From assembly GCA_009869945.1 (NCBI GenBank), contig WIXG01000625.1, forward strand, positions 1 to 31,244: a stretch of 31,244 nucleotides of DNA, in the 5' to 3' direction. Both the position numbers and the translations under genes were made by a program. Source of the stretch: Mesaphorura yosii (lineage: Eukaryota > Arthropoda > Collembola > Poduromorpha > Tullbergiidae). Under the pieces are notes generated by a model. That model worked only from the letters and a program-made list of their open reading frames with translations, was not told the origin of the DNA and ran no database searches. Below, piece by piece: positions 11,132-20,629 of this stretch; positions within the stretch are counted from its first letter, which is position 1; each line of letters opens with the position of its first letter.

Positions 11132-11438
11132 CTCCATCACCTGCACCGCCTTTTTACACCAACTGGAGAGGAATAATTTGTCATCCGGCTCCAGCCCGAG
11201 CAGCTGCCCCTTGACAAAGTCCCAGTCGGTCGACACGCGCCGGAGGAAGGGGACGACTTGCTCTGAAACGCACACAAGAAGCAAAGTTAGTCAAGTCAAT
11301 TAATCAGTGAGTCCGTGCCCGTGCCGGACGTGACCACAAAACCGCAGTTCGCAGCCCGCGACCGCAAATTGCATTCAATAAGCACTTCAGCCAATTGCCA
11401 AATTTCTTACCCTGCTGTGATAATTTGAGCAAATCCAT
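11132..11438 (-). CDS. Two 5' coding exons of an unrecognised gene
   Basis: Exon 1 (11438-11411) has the ATG and nine codons, then a strong GTAAGA donor. Exon 2 (11262-11132) follows an acceptor with a TTTCAG tract and ends at GAG|GTAAGA. The joined 159 nt give 53 residues: MDLLKLSQQEQVV, FLRRVSTDWDFVKGQLLG, and SSWCKKAVQVME. The predicted helical, conserved-looking sequence and fitting splice sites support a real gene. It ends in phase 0. The downstream exon is not certain; a phase 0 acceptor inside the 9149-10426 exon would fit, making this the start of that gene. The family is not recognised. Confidence 0.5.
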
Positions 11439-11747
11439 TGTCAAATCGTCAGATCGTCATTGAAGGCACTAGAGAGCACTAATTCGATGAGTAAAGTTAG
11501 TTTAAAAGAGTATAAAAGTATAAAATGCCTAAAAATTACTCGTTGCAAGTGCACGTAAACATTAAATCCGCTGCTCCTTTTGCCTTTTCATGCTCACATC
11601 GTAGCCACAGCGGATGAGGGGATTGGATTATGATCTGCCGGGCTCCCTGCAAAGCAGTGTAATGACTCACCCTCCAGCAGTTAACTCAGCACGCACTCAA
11701 AAGATCGCAACTCGCGTCAAGTCAGAGATCAGAGACAAGACAAAGAA

Positions 11748-11753
11748 TTTATT
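11748..11753 (-). terminator. Polyadenylation signal of the Hpt gene
   Basis: AATAAA on the minus strand, 32 bases after the stop codon at 11786-11788. Confidence 0.7.
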
Positions 11754-11785
11754 CAATCATTAAGCGAGTACATATTTATAATAAT

Positions 11786-12585
11786 TCAATTAAGATAAGC
11801 CCTGGACTTGAGCACGCCAATAAAAGGGAGGCATCTGTATTTTTCTGCGTAGTCCATCCCGTAGCCAATCACGAATTCATCCGGGCACTCAAATCCGACG
11901 TAGTCGACGGGCACGGGCACCGTGCGTCTGTCCTTCTTGTCGAGGAGGCAGCAGATTTTGATAGATGCACAGTTTTTCGTGGCGAGGTGGTTGCGGATCC
12001 ACTGCAGCGTGTTACCCGTGTCGATGAGGTCTTCGATAATGATCACGTGCGCGCCGGCGGGGTCGAGGGCGAGATCCTTCTTTAGCTTGATGGAGCCCGA
12101 AGAAGTCGTGCTCGCCCCGTACGAGCTAACCACCATGAAGTCGACTTTGTAAGGAATCGTGAAATGGCGGAGGAGGTCAGAGAGAAAGATCAACGCTCCG
12201 CTGAGCAGCCCGACGCAAAGCACCTCCGCGCCCGAACCGGCGCCAGCGTAGTCACGGCAGATCTGCTCGGCGAGCGACTTCACTTGCGCTTGAATCTCAG
12301 AACTCGTGAAGAGCACCGTGCGGATGTTCACGGCCCAGTCGGGACAGATTCCAAGGAGCCTGGAGGAAGAATACCACGATTAAGTGCCGTATCAGTAAAA
12401 TCTTCGGCGTACTAATCTTTTTTTCGATTAACTTACTGCTTGGATTCGTCTTCGGACATGGACAAGTTGCGGACCCGAGTCATGACCTTGCCAAACATTT
12501 CGTTGCGCCCGGGGACGACTGCTGCGGCGGTGGTGGCTTCGTCGATTTTGGATTTGTCTCCTGCAGCTGCAGCGGTAGTTGCCAT
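11786..12585 (-). CDS. HPRT: Hypoxanthine phosphoribosyltransferase, bacterial/plant type
   Basis: Transfers ribose-5-phosphate from PRPP to hypoxanthine (and guanine) in purine salvage. Exon 1 is 12585-12437 and exon 2 is 12359-11786, with a 77-bp GT-AG intron (GTAAGT donor, CCTCCAG acceptor), giving 240 residues. The PRPP-binding motif VIIIEDLIDTGNT is at residues 155-167, and the conserved C-terminal block PDEFVIGYGMDYAEKYR follows, ending FIGVLK. These features (SYGAS...SSG, DTGNTL, LLDKK.RR, LPFIGVLK) match bacterial and plant Hpt (COG0634 type), not the vertebrate HPRT1 pattern (DTGKTM, VGYALDYNEYFRDL). The usual basic residue of loop I (LKG or LRG) is Ser here (LLSG, 101-104). The first 58 or so residues, Ala/Thr-rich and charged, are extra relative to bacterial enzymes. 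Confidence 0.93.
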
Positions 12586-13330
12586 TTTCTTCGACGACTT
12601 GATTCAGATTCGCTTCAATTTAACTAGAGAATGACAACAAACCTTCGCGTCTGTCTGAGCACTGAACTGGACAATGATAATGAAGAGAATGAAGACGAAG
12701 GTTTCCAGCGGCAGACGGCTTTAATCCTTCAATTTTTTCACAGCGGGCAGTGACAGCGACGAGCCCAAAGTTCAATTAACATCTGCTATTTACTGCTTTG
12801 TCTTCAGGTAATCAGAAGCGCAGCTGCGGGGCGAAGATTAAGAAAATTAAGATTATGACGTAAATGAAGTCTGGAACTGGAAGAATGACGGCTGGCTGCC
12901 GCTGTCAGTGTCAGTCAATCAATCACTAATCAGACTAATCACTAGCAATTAAATTAACATAGACTGAATTGAGCTGTCTCGCCACGCTACAGAGCAGGAA
13001 TGTCTGACTGAATGGAATTAAATACACTGAATTGAGTATCAGCTGAGTTGTCTTTTCTGTTGTTCTCCGGCTTTCGAAATTGCCAAAGCTTCGCGTGCGC
13101 TATTTTTAGCGCTGCTGAGGTTTCTATTCTTTCTATTAGCTGGACGCTTGCCTTTAATCATTGATTGGCTTTCTAGTCTACGCAAAGAGAAGACACAACT
13201 CACTTAATCTCAATTTGGGGATGGCGCAAGTGGCTTATCGCGTGTCAACTGTCTAGCCGTGAGAAATTCTGGCTCGGCACCAGCTGGCCTACAATTTTAC
13301 ACGAATCACACGTTAAACTTAATTTATAAT
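12586..13330. other. Intergenic region, Hpt promoter side
   Basis: AT-rich, no convincing coding frame. Contains scattered short ATCA/TGAT-rich stretches (for example around 12912-12945) but no clear core promoter element. Confidence 0.3.
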
Positions 13331-13336
13331 TTTATT
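13331..13336 (-). terminator. Polyadenylation signal of the Gly-rich secreted protein gene
   Basis: AATAAA on the minus strand, 75 bases past the stop codon at 13412-13414. Confidence 0.6.
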
Positions 13337-13411
13337 ATAGCTCACACAATATAAAAATTGTGGTTAGCTTGCTGATAATACGGCCCCGACCATTTTTAGT
13401 GATTTCTGTCT

Positions 13412-14112
13412 TCATCTGCCCAGAAATCCTGCCCCACCGCCATTTCGCACGCGAACCCACGCCTTGCGGCCCGGCCTTCCTCCTCCACCGCCGCCGCCCG
13501 CCCTGAAGAACGCCCCGCCACCGCCTCCAATCACGCCTTTCGCCCGTAGTGCCGTAAAAGTCTGGTTGACCGCCCGAAAATTGCGCCGCCACAGCTGCTG
13601 AATTTCGTCCAGTCTGTCCACTCGGAGCGTCACATTCGTGAGCCCCGCGTCCAGATCGTCGACTGCGCCTTCGAGGTCGGGGATGATGGACACCGCGGCT
13701 GCGTTTGCCGTCACGCCTTGGCCCAGCGCCTGAATCTGTGCGCCAAAGGCGTCGATCGTCGCGGAGAGGTCGGAGCGGACGGAGCCTGCAATAAATCAGT
13801 AATCAGCCCAGATAAGGCAGGCGTCGGGGCGTCAAAAATGGATGCTCCCAGATCCAGCTTACCAATTTGAGCCTGCAGATCGTTGATAGCGGCTTGGATG
13901 GCCGCCACGACGTCCCCACCGCCTCCTCCGTTTACATTTCCGTTGCTGCCGTCAGTGGCGACGTCCTGAGCTCCGGATTTAGTCAGCAGGAGCGCAAGCA
14001 CCAAAATTACGATTGGGCGAAGAAATTCTGGGATCCGCGATCTCCTCAACGCCAATTTCAGGCTGCAGGAGCTCCGATTTATCGGATTTACTGCCCTGTG
14101 CCCAGAAAACAT
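13412..14112 (-). CDS. Small secreted or signal-anchored protein with helical core and Gly-rich tail
   Basis: Exon 1 is 14112-13863 and exon 2 is 13785-13412, with a 77-bp GT-AG intron (GTAAGC donor, TTATTGCAG acceptor). Phases match, giving 207 residues. A hydrophobic stretch IVILVLALLL at about 35-44 followed by SGAQ looks like a signal peptide or signal anchor behind a basic 30-residue leader. Next come a Gly/Asn linker, heptad-like helices (VVAAIQAAINDLQAQI, LSATIDAFGAQIQAL, VDRLDEIQQLW) and NVT/NQT glycosylation sites, then a tail of Gly runs, Arg and Phe. It resembles no enzyme family. The repeated residue pattern suggests an extracellular coiled-coil protein, perhaps cuticular or matrix-associated. 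That is inference. Confidence 0.7.
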
Positions 14113-16108
14113 TGCTGGACAAGAGCTGGGAAGAATTTGAGCGCTGGAGTGCTGGAATTGCTGATTTCACCATTTTTGAGCTCGATTGCTGCTTTTTGTG
14201 GTAGATTTATGCTGGTGATGCTGGAAGGCTGGAATTGACAACTGACACGAAAGCGGAAGTCAATTTGCAATTCAATTCAAGTATTACGCAATTATCCATT
14301 CAAAAATTCAATTCACTAATCATGCTTTAATGGCTTAATGGTGTCAAGTACAGAGTTTACAGCAGAAATTCGACCTTGTCTCGCTTTATTCGTTGCAAGC
14401 AAGCATTTTGCATCGCATTTTAAATGGAAACGAGACACAAAACGGGTCAAATCGCCTCAAATTGGTTCAAATCGGCCGTTAATTACGTAATTGCTCTAAA
14501 TTTAGTGCCAAATAGCAGCCAAATTGGACCGAAATCGCGTAAATCATTCGTCCTGCACTCTAATCGCTTAAAGAAGTGATCTGTCTCGTGTCTTTGACTC
14601 TTGACTTGACTTTCCAGTCCGACACGCGTGGAAAGAAGGAAAAGAAAGAAAGCACTCGGCCCATAAATCTGTCGACTGGAGGAATTTCCACTCAAATTGT
14701 TCTCTTACGCGTGCTCGTTTGCTAAGTAGTCTTAAGCTTAAGCACTTCCCTTGCGTGCGTGGCGTGCAGTGCGCTAAATGATTTATTCATGGGCCCCAGC
14801 CAGCCTGCCTCGAGCCCGGAATTCTTTTAAACAAAGCTGCCAGCTCCTGTTTTCCATCAATAAATCAACGTCAAGCACGGCCCAAACACCCGAAAACGGG
14901 CTGCGGGTTGCCTGGACACGTAAAAAGCACGGCGCACGGTACGGCGGCTCAAGAATTCTGGCCTGGCTTGCCATTCGCAGTTCGCATTCTTCAGATTCGA
15001 ACATGATAACGAGTCAAAAAGAGCTTAGCAACTCGGAAAACGCTCGCAAAACCAAGAAAGTTGATAAAAAGCTGAGTCGTCGTCTTTCTGAACTCTGACT
15101 TTTGATTTTTGACATTGCTCAGGGTCGTGCAGGTCGTAAAATCGTCGTAGTCATCGAAGTGTGTCGTGTTTATGTGCAAAACACGTCGTTAAAGTCGTAA
15201 AGTGCGCATTATTCGCGTGAATCACAGAGAAGGCAGTAAATTGGCAATGGGCCGAAGTTAAACAGCAGTTAATCGTGCTAATTGTGTTAATTGAGCATTA
15301 ACAGCAGTGAATCGATGAAATCGCGACGGCACCACGACTTATTTGCAGTTTTGGCAGTCTGAATCGTGTGAAATCAAGGAAATTGAGTTTTTAGCCACGG
15401 CCACCCTCCGAGTTTCGAGTGCATTGAGCATTGTGCTTTTGTCATCGTTCCAGAGTTCCAGTCTTCCAGTGCAAAAAGAGCCGAGACGAGAAGGGGAAGC
15501 TTCGAATCTTGTGTACACTGTCGCCCTGTTTATCGATTTTTCGTCGCCCGCTCCGCTCTGAGCTCTTTCTCCCCTAATCTCTCCACTTCCACGCACTTCT
15601 CGTCGATTTTATTGAATTTCCAGCCTCCAACCTGCGAAAAAGAGAAGAGCGAAGAGTCATCGTTAAAGATCAACAATTCAGCTTTCAGCATTTAGCGCAT
15701 CGTAAGCAAATAGCTGCAAAGTGCTTAAAAGTTACGTATTTGGATTAAAAGATAAGCGGACAACCGGAGTCCGGGCTCTACTTGACTCGACTGGCTCTTT
15801 GGTTACAGCACACGTGTTATCTTAGCTCGGCCAAGTAAACATTCAAATTCTTGCCTGTCGTGAATTGTCGTCAGTACTTCGCTTCTGCTCGTAGCAGTAA
15901 CTCATGCTTATCAATTATCAGTTCAGTGGTTTGAGTGCTCAGTGGCAGTGCCCAGTAGCAGAATGAATTGTTTACCTGCTCTTTCTGCTCTCTCTCTGCT
16001 CTGGCGTGCCAGATAAGAATCCACTCCACTCAACGTGTGTGCCTGTGTGAAGCGTGAGCATCGAAGAGCCAAGGATCCATTCTTGACTTGATTCGTAGCA
16101 CACCGAAA
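14113..16108. other. Divergent intergenic region, Frizzled 5' UTR and promoter
   Basis: About 2 kb between the divergent Gly-rich protein gene and the Frizzled gene. Short frames occur (for example 15343-15561 plus) but none resembles a protein. The last few hundred bases before 16109 are likely 5' UTR. No TATA box could be assigned. Confidence 0.4.
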
Positions 16109-18284
16109 ATGACCCGAATTTGGCTCCTGATCACCCTCATCTCTGCTGGGCTCGTGCCCCGGGTGAATAACACGTCAGTAGGCAGTGGCGGAGAGCTGAA
16201 TCCAATGTCTGGAGGCTCTTCGGGGCCAAAAACTATCAGCACAGCCGGCGCGGGCTCCGAACCCGCCAACACCAACGGAAATTCGAAGGATCACACGAAT
16301 CCAGGCGCCAGCGGCAGCGCGGGGGCGGCGAAATGCCAGGAAATCACGATTCCGATGTGCAAAGGGATCGGTTACAACTACACCGAGATGCCGAATCCCT
16401 TTAACCACGATTCACAGGAAGAGGCGGGCATGGAGGTGCACCAGTACTGGCCCCTGGTAGAAATCCGCTGCTCCTCCGACCTCAAATTCTTCATCTGCTC
16501 CCTCTACGTGCCCATCTGCATGGAGGACTACGTCGGCATCGTCCCGCCCTGCCGCTCCGTCTGCGAACGAGCTAAGCACGGCTGCGAGCCCGTCATGTAA
16601 GTGCAGTGTGAATTCGAAAAGGCGCCAATTTTGAATATTTAGAGGCGTAAGAAGAAGTTTTGCAAATTTTTGGGTGCTTTTAACCTCCGATTTTGTCTTC
16701 AGGGTCCAGTACGGCTTTCCGTGGCCTGAAAGGATGCAATGCGAGCAATTCCCGAAGTATGGCAAGGGAAATATTTGTATGGACGAACGAAATGGGGAGA
16801 CGCCACCTCCGCCAAAGCCTCCGAGCCCCAGTCCGGCTCCCGGGACGATTTCTGCACCTGGTGGTGGAGCTGCGGGGACGGGCGTGGGTTCGGGTACCGG
16901 ACGCAGCACGGCTCCACTGCCGCCCTGCAAATGCAGCTGCAAGCCACCGCTCGTCAACGTCAACGCCAATTCGACGATCGGGACTTACAGCGCATACGTC
17001 ACAAACGGCGTGGCCAACTGCGCCATTCCGTGCCACGGAGGCTACCACACGCCTGAAGAAGTTCAGTTCAGCACGTGGTGGCTCTCGCTGTGGTCGGGCC
17101 TCTGCTGTTTCGCGACATTTGTGACGCTCCTGACGTTCCTCATCGACCCGGACCGCTTCAAATACCCCGAGCGCCCGATCGTGTACTTGTCGACCTGTTA
17201 CATGATGGTCTCGATCGGGTATCTGCTTCGAATCTGGAGGGGGCACGACGAAGTCGCGTGCACGGGGGCAGGCGCCATCGTGCGGTACGGCGTCCAGGTC
17301 GGCCGAGCCGCCGGCGTCGACGGAGCGGCGGCGGACGAAGGTTCGGTCTGGTGCGTACTGGTCTTCCTGTTCATCTACTACTTTGGCATGGCGAGCTCCA
17401 TCTGGTGGGTCATCCTCGCGCTCACGTGGTACCTCGCCGCGGGGCTGAAATGGAGCACGGAGGCCATCACGGCCCACTCGCACATCTTCCACGTCGGCGC
17501 GTGGGTCCTCCCTGCCCTCGGCACACTCGCCGCGCTCATCGACGGGGCCGTCGATGGAGACGCCATCTCGGGGATCTGCCTGATTGGAAACCAGGATAGC
17601 GGCCGGCTCGTCGCATACATCGTCGGCCCACTCGGACTTCTGCTCGTGCTCGGGACGGGGTTTCTCTTCGCGGGGTTCATCGCCCTTGTCCGGATCCGCA
17701 AGGTCATTGCGGCCCAGGGTGGAGCCGGGGGCCGATCGAAGGCGGAGAAGCTGGAGAAGTTGATGATTCGGATTGGCGTCTTCTCCGTGCTGTACACGCT
17801 TCCAGCGGGCGCCGTCCTCGCCGCGTACTTTTACGAGATGTCGGCCAAGGCGTTGTGGTTGGAGAGCGTCACGTGCGGGTGTGGCGGCGGAGGCGGTTTG
17901 GGGCTGGTCGACAAGCCGCTGTACTCGGTCTTGATGCTCAAGTACTTCATGTCGCTCGCGGTGGGCATCACGTCGGGCGTCTGGATTTGGAGCGGGAAGA
18001 CGGTCGAGTCGTGGCAGCGCTTCTTTCATGTGAACGGGCATGGCGGGAGCGGGCACGGCGGCGCACATGGCGGGAGTGGTCATCAGCAGCTTCTGTGCCC
18101 CACCGGCGGCGGAAGTGGGGGCCACCTGCACAAGTACGGGCCGACGGTTCCCGTGTCACTGGCAACGGCGACCCACACCCACACGCACACTCACACGGCG
18201 TACAGCCACAGTCACAGTCACGCGCCGTGCTCCGTCGGCAACGGAAATGGACACGGGCTCGGGAAGTTCCCCAGCCACGTGTGA
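16109..18284 (+). CDS. fz2: Frizzled receptor, FZD5/8 (Drosophila fz2) type
   Basis: Seven-pass Wnt receptor of the plasma membrane. Exon 1 is 16109-16596 and exon 2 is 16703-18284, with a 106-bp GT-AG intron that splits an ATG codon, giving 689 residues. After a signal peptide (WLLITLISAGLV) and a Gly/Ser/Asn linker comes the Cys-rich Wnt-binding domain (about 76-190: KCQEITIPMCKGIGYN, NPFNHD, EVHQYWPLVEI, PCRSVCERAK, FPWPERMQC). A Pro/Gly linker and CKCSCK..., then seven membrane segments (YPERPIVYLS, FGMASSIWWVIL, GVWIWSG), follow. KTVESW after TM7 is the Dishevelled-binding motif, and the protein ends in SHV, the PDZ ligand typical of FZD5/8. Unusual: a Gly/His-rich tail with alternating Thr-His and Ser-His runs and a long charged second extracellular loop. 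The ATG is in a CCGAAAATGA context. Confidence 0.96.
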
Positions 18285-19082
18285 AGAATTTGAACGACTG
18301 TGTGGCGCGAAACTCTATTTTTGTACCGAGGCGCGAAAGGCGAAATTCAAACTACAAACTTCAAACCCACAAAGATCTCTACTAGCATTTAGCAAGTGGG
18401 CAAAGTGCAATATTACTTAAGTTAATTGACAATTAATTAAGAATTGACTACAGGGTAATAATTAATCAGTGACTGTAACTTAGCAGTTGTCTTTTTACTG
18501 TTTACCCTTTGTCGTGTCCGTCTTACTCTTTACGTGCTCTTTCTGTGACGCGCTTGTTTGTGGTTTATCAGTGTACTTACTTAAGCATACAATTAAGTAA
18601 TTAACTGTACCAAAGCTTAAGGCAATCGTGCATTTGTCGTGCCATTCGTCAGTTTCCTTAATACCAAATACGCAAATACTGTTTAATCGAGCTAGTCGAG
18701 CCTCGAACGGCGAAGTTTTGGAGTTTCTACTAAAAAATCAGTAATCAGTAGTTTTAGTGCTTAGAGCTTATCTAGCCCTCATCTCCACATACAAGTGTAT
18801 ACGAGTTTGCTAATAAAAAGTGCGAAATTGGCAGATCGGCTTTAATTTCATGAAACGCACAAAGGCTGGGTTCGTTTTACAAGTGCGAGGAAAGAAGAAC
18901 ACTACATAATGCAGTGGTTCTGTGGCTCAGCAGCGAAAAGATCACCGTTATCACTCATTCATCATCATCATGCGGCCAGCAGCTGCTTCACACGATCACG
19001 GCGGCGCACCGTTTTAAATGAGAAGAAACAAGTTTCAGTTTCTATCTGCTTGCCCTCTCGCATTTAATTCACTGCCACTGCC
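18285..19082 (+). other. Frizzled 3' UTR and SLC25A10 upstream region
   Basis: No coding frame of note. AATAAA at 18812-18817 is the probable 3' end signal of Frizzled, giving a 3' UTR of about 0.55 kb. The remaining 250 bases hold the start of the carrier gene. Confidence 0.55.
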
Positions 19083-20188
19083 ATGTCACGTAAACCCGAG
19101 CTTCCCGATCACAAACTGGTGGCGCGATGGTGGTTTGGAGGAGCTGCCGCGTCCGGGGCGGCCTGCTTCACTCATCCACTCGACCTGATCAAGGTAAGTG
19201 TGCAGGAGGCATAAAAGAGCCGACTAAGAGTGAATTACGCACTGAATCACTGGTAATGCTTTCGCAGGTTCACCTCCAAACTCAGCAGGAGGGGAAACTG
19301 AGCATCATTCCACAGACAGTCAAGATTGTGCGAAGCAACGGCTTCCTCGGCCTGTACAACGGACTCAGTGCGAGCATCCTGCGTCAGATCACGTACTCCA
19401 CGACACGGTTCGGGATTTATGAGGTTAATCAGCAAAATCCGTATGAATTACATGCCAAGGCCAGGGTGGTGCCCAGAATTGTTTAATTTTGGCCCGTATT
19501 TCGCCGTGCGCAGATTGGAAAGCAGTGGCTGACTCCTCCGGGCGCGACTGATATCACATTCCCACAAAAGATCGGGCTCGCGGGGTTCGCGGGTGCCTGC
19601 GGAGGATTTGTGGGCACACCGGGCGACATGGTCAACGTCCGCATGCAGAATGACATGAAGCTGGAGCCTGCACAGCGTCGAAAGTAAGTGGAAGCTTAAA
19701 ATCTGTCATGCGTAGCTGTTATCTAAGCCTAATTACTTAATTTCAGTTACAAGCACGCACTCGATGGCGTCGCCCGCGTGTACCGCGAGGAGGGGTTGCG
19801 CAAAGTGTTTTCGGGGGCGTCGACCGCAACGGTACGTGCTGTCTTCGTGACGGTGGGCCAAATCAGTTTCTACGACCAAGTCAAAGTGATGATGATTCGG
19901 AGCGGCTACTTCAAGGACAATGCGGGTACGCACTTCCTGGCCAGCCTAACGGCTGGTGCCACGGCGACGTTCATCACGCAGCCGCTCGACGTGCTCAAAA
20001 CGCGGCAGATGAATGCCCCACCAGGCCAGAGCCTCATGCACCTAGTCAAGTACACCGCAAAGCTGGGCGTGACGGGCTTCTTCAAGGGATTCACGCCTGC
20101 GTTCGTCCGCCTCGGCCCGCACACGGTGCTGCTGTTCCTGTTCCTGGAGCAGTTGAGGCTCCGTGCTGGAGTCTACGTTAAAGTGTAG
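19083..20188 (+). CDS. SLC25A10: Mitochondrial dicarboxylate carrier (SLC25A10)
   Basis: Inner-membrane exchanger of malate or succinate for phosphate or sulfur oxyanions. Exons are 19083-19193, 19268-19423, 19514-19683 and 19747-20188, with introns of 74, 90 and 63 bp, all GT-AG with consistent phases. The 292 residues match the usual length of about 287. Three mitochondrial-carrier repeats are visible through PLDLIK, PGDMVNVR and PLDVLKTR. Type-specific stretches include RWWFGG, GLYNGLSASILRQ.TYSTTRF, GGFVGTP.D.VNVRMQND, RRNYKHALDG and VTVGQISFYDQ.K. The second donor (GAG|GTTAAT) is weak but needed for the frame. A short decoy ORF runs through the first and second introns. Confidence 0.94.
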
Positions 20189-20291
20189 CCCGTCCGTAGT
20201 CAGTCAAATTATCATGAAAATCATTGTGACAATCCACAATGTGCCTTTTCACAAAGTGTGATATTAAAATCATTCCCAGTCCAATTCAGTC

Positions 20292-20297
20292 AATAAA
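20292..20297 (+). terminator. Polyadenylation signal of SLC25A10
   Basis: AATAAA about 100 bases after the SLC25A10 stop codon. The rest of 20189-20629 shows no gene and separates it from the UGT. Confidence 0.65.
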
Positions 20298-20629
20298 CGA
20301 GTACACGGCACAGTCGACGGCAGCCAGAAGAAGATTAACTCGCCACGGTACTGATAAAGGCTTGGGCTATTCTTTTGCTTGCTCTGCTGACTTAACTTGT
20401 GGTTGTTTGCCTTATTTTGCTACTGCTGCACTAAGCACAACAATTTTAAAGTATTTTCATCTCACTCGTGGTGGGTCGATGCTCGATTCGAGTCCTTATC
20501 AGTATTTTTACACTGACTGGTCGTACAAATCACTGATATGTAGCCTCCAGTCTTGCTTCTCCTTTCATCCAATTCGAATTCGTCATTCGTGCCATTTCTA
20601 CCTCGCTCGCGCATGGATAATTTCCCGAG

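Noticed and set aside
14450..14485. Possible tRNA T-loop (GGTTCAAATC)
   Set aside because: No matching acceptor stem, D-arm or anticodon arm could be built around it.
16680..18131. 483-codon ORF antisense to Frizzled
   Set aside because: It mirrors the strongly coding Frizzled exon; GC-rich third positions suppress antisense stops. Its sequence is Arg/Asp/Pro-rich without any domain.
18165..18225. CA-rich microsatellite
   Set aside because: It is coding sequence for the Thr-His and Ser-His runs of the Frizzled tail; reported with that gene.
19127..19486. 119-codon ORF running through SLC25A10 introns
   Set aside because: It reads through two GT-AG introns; the spliced carrier model is continuous and full length.
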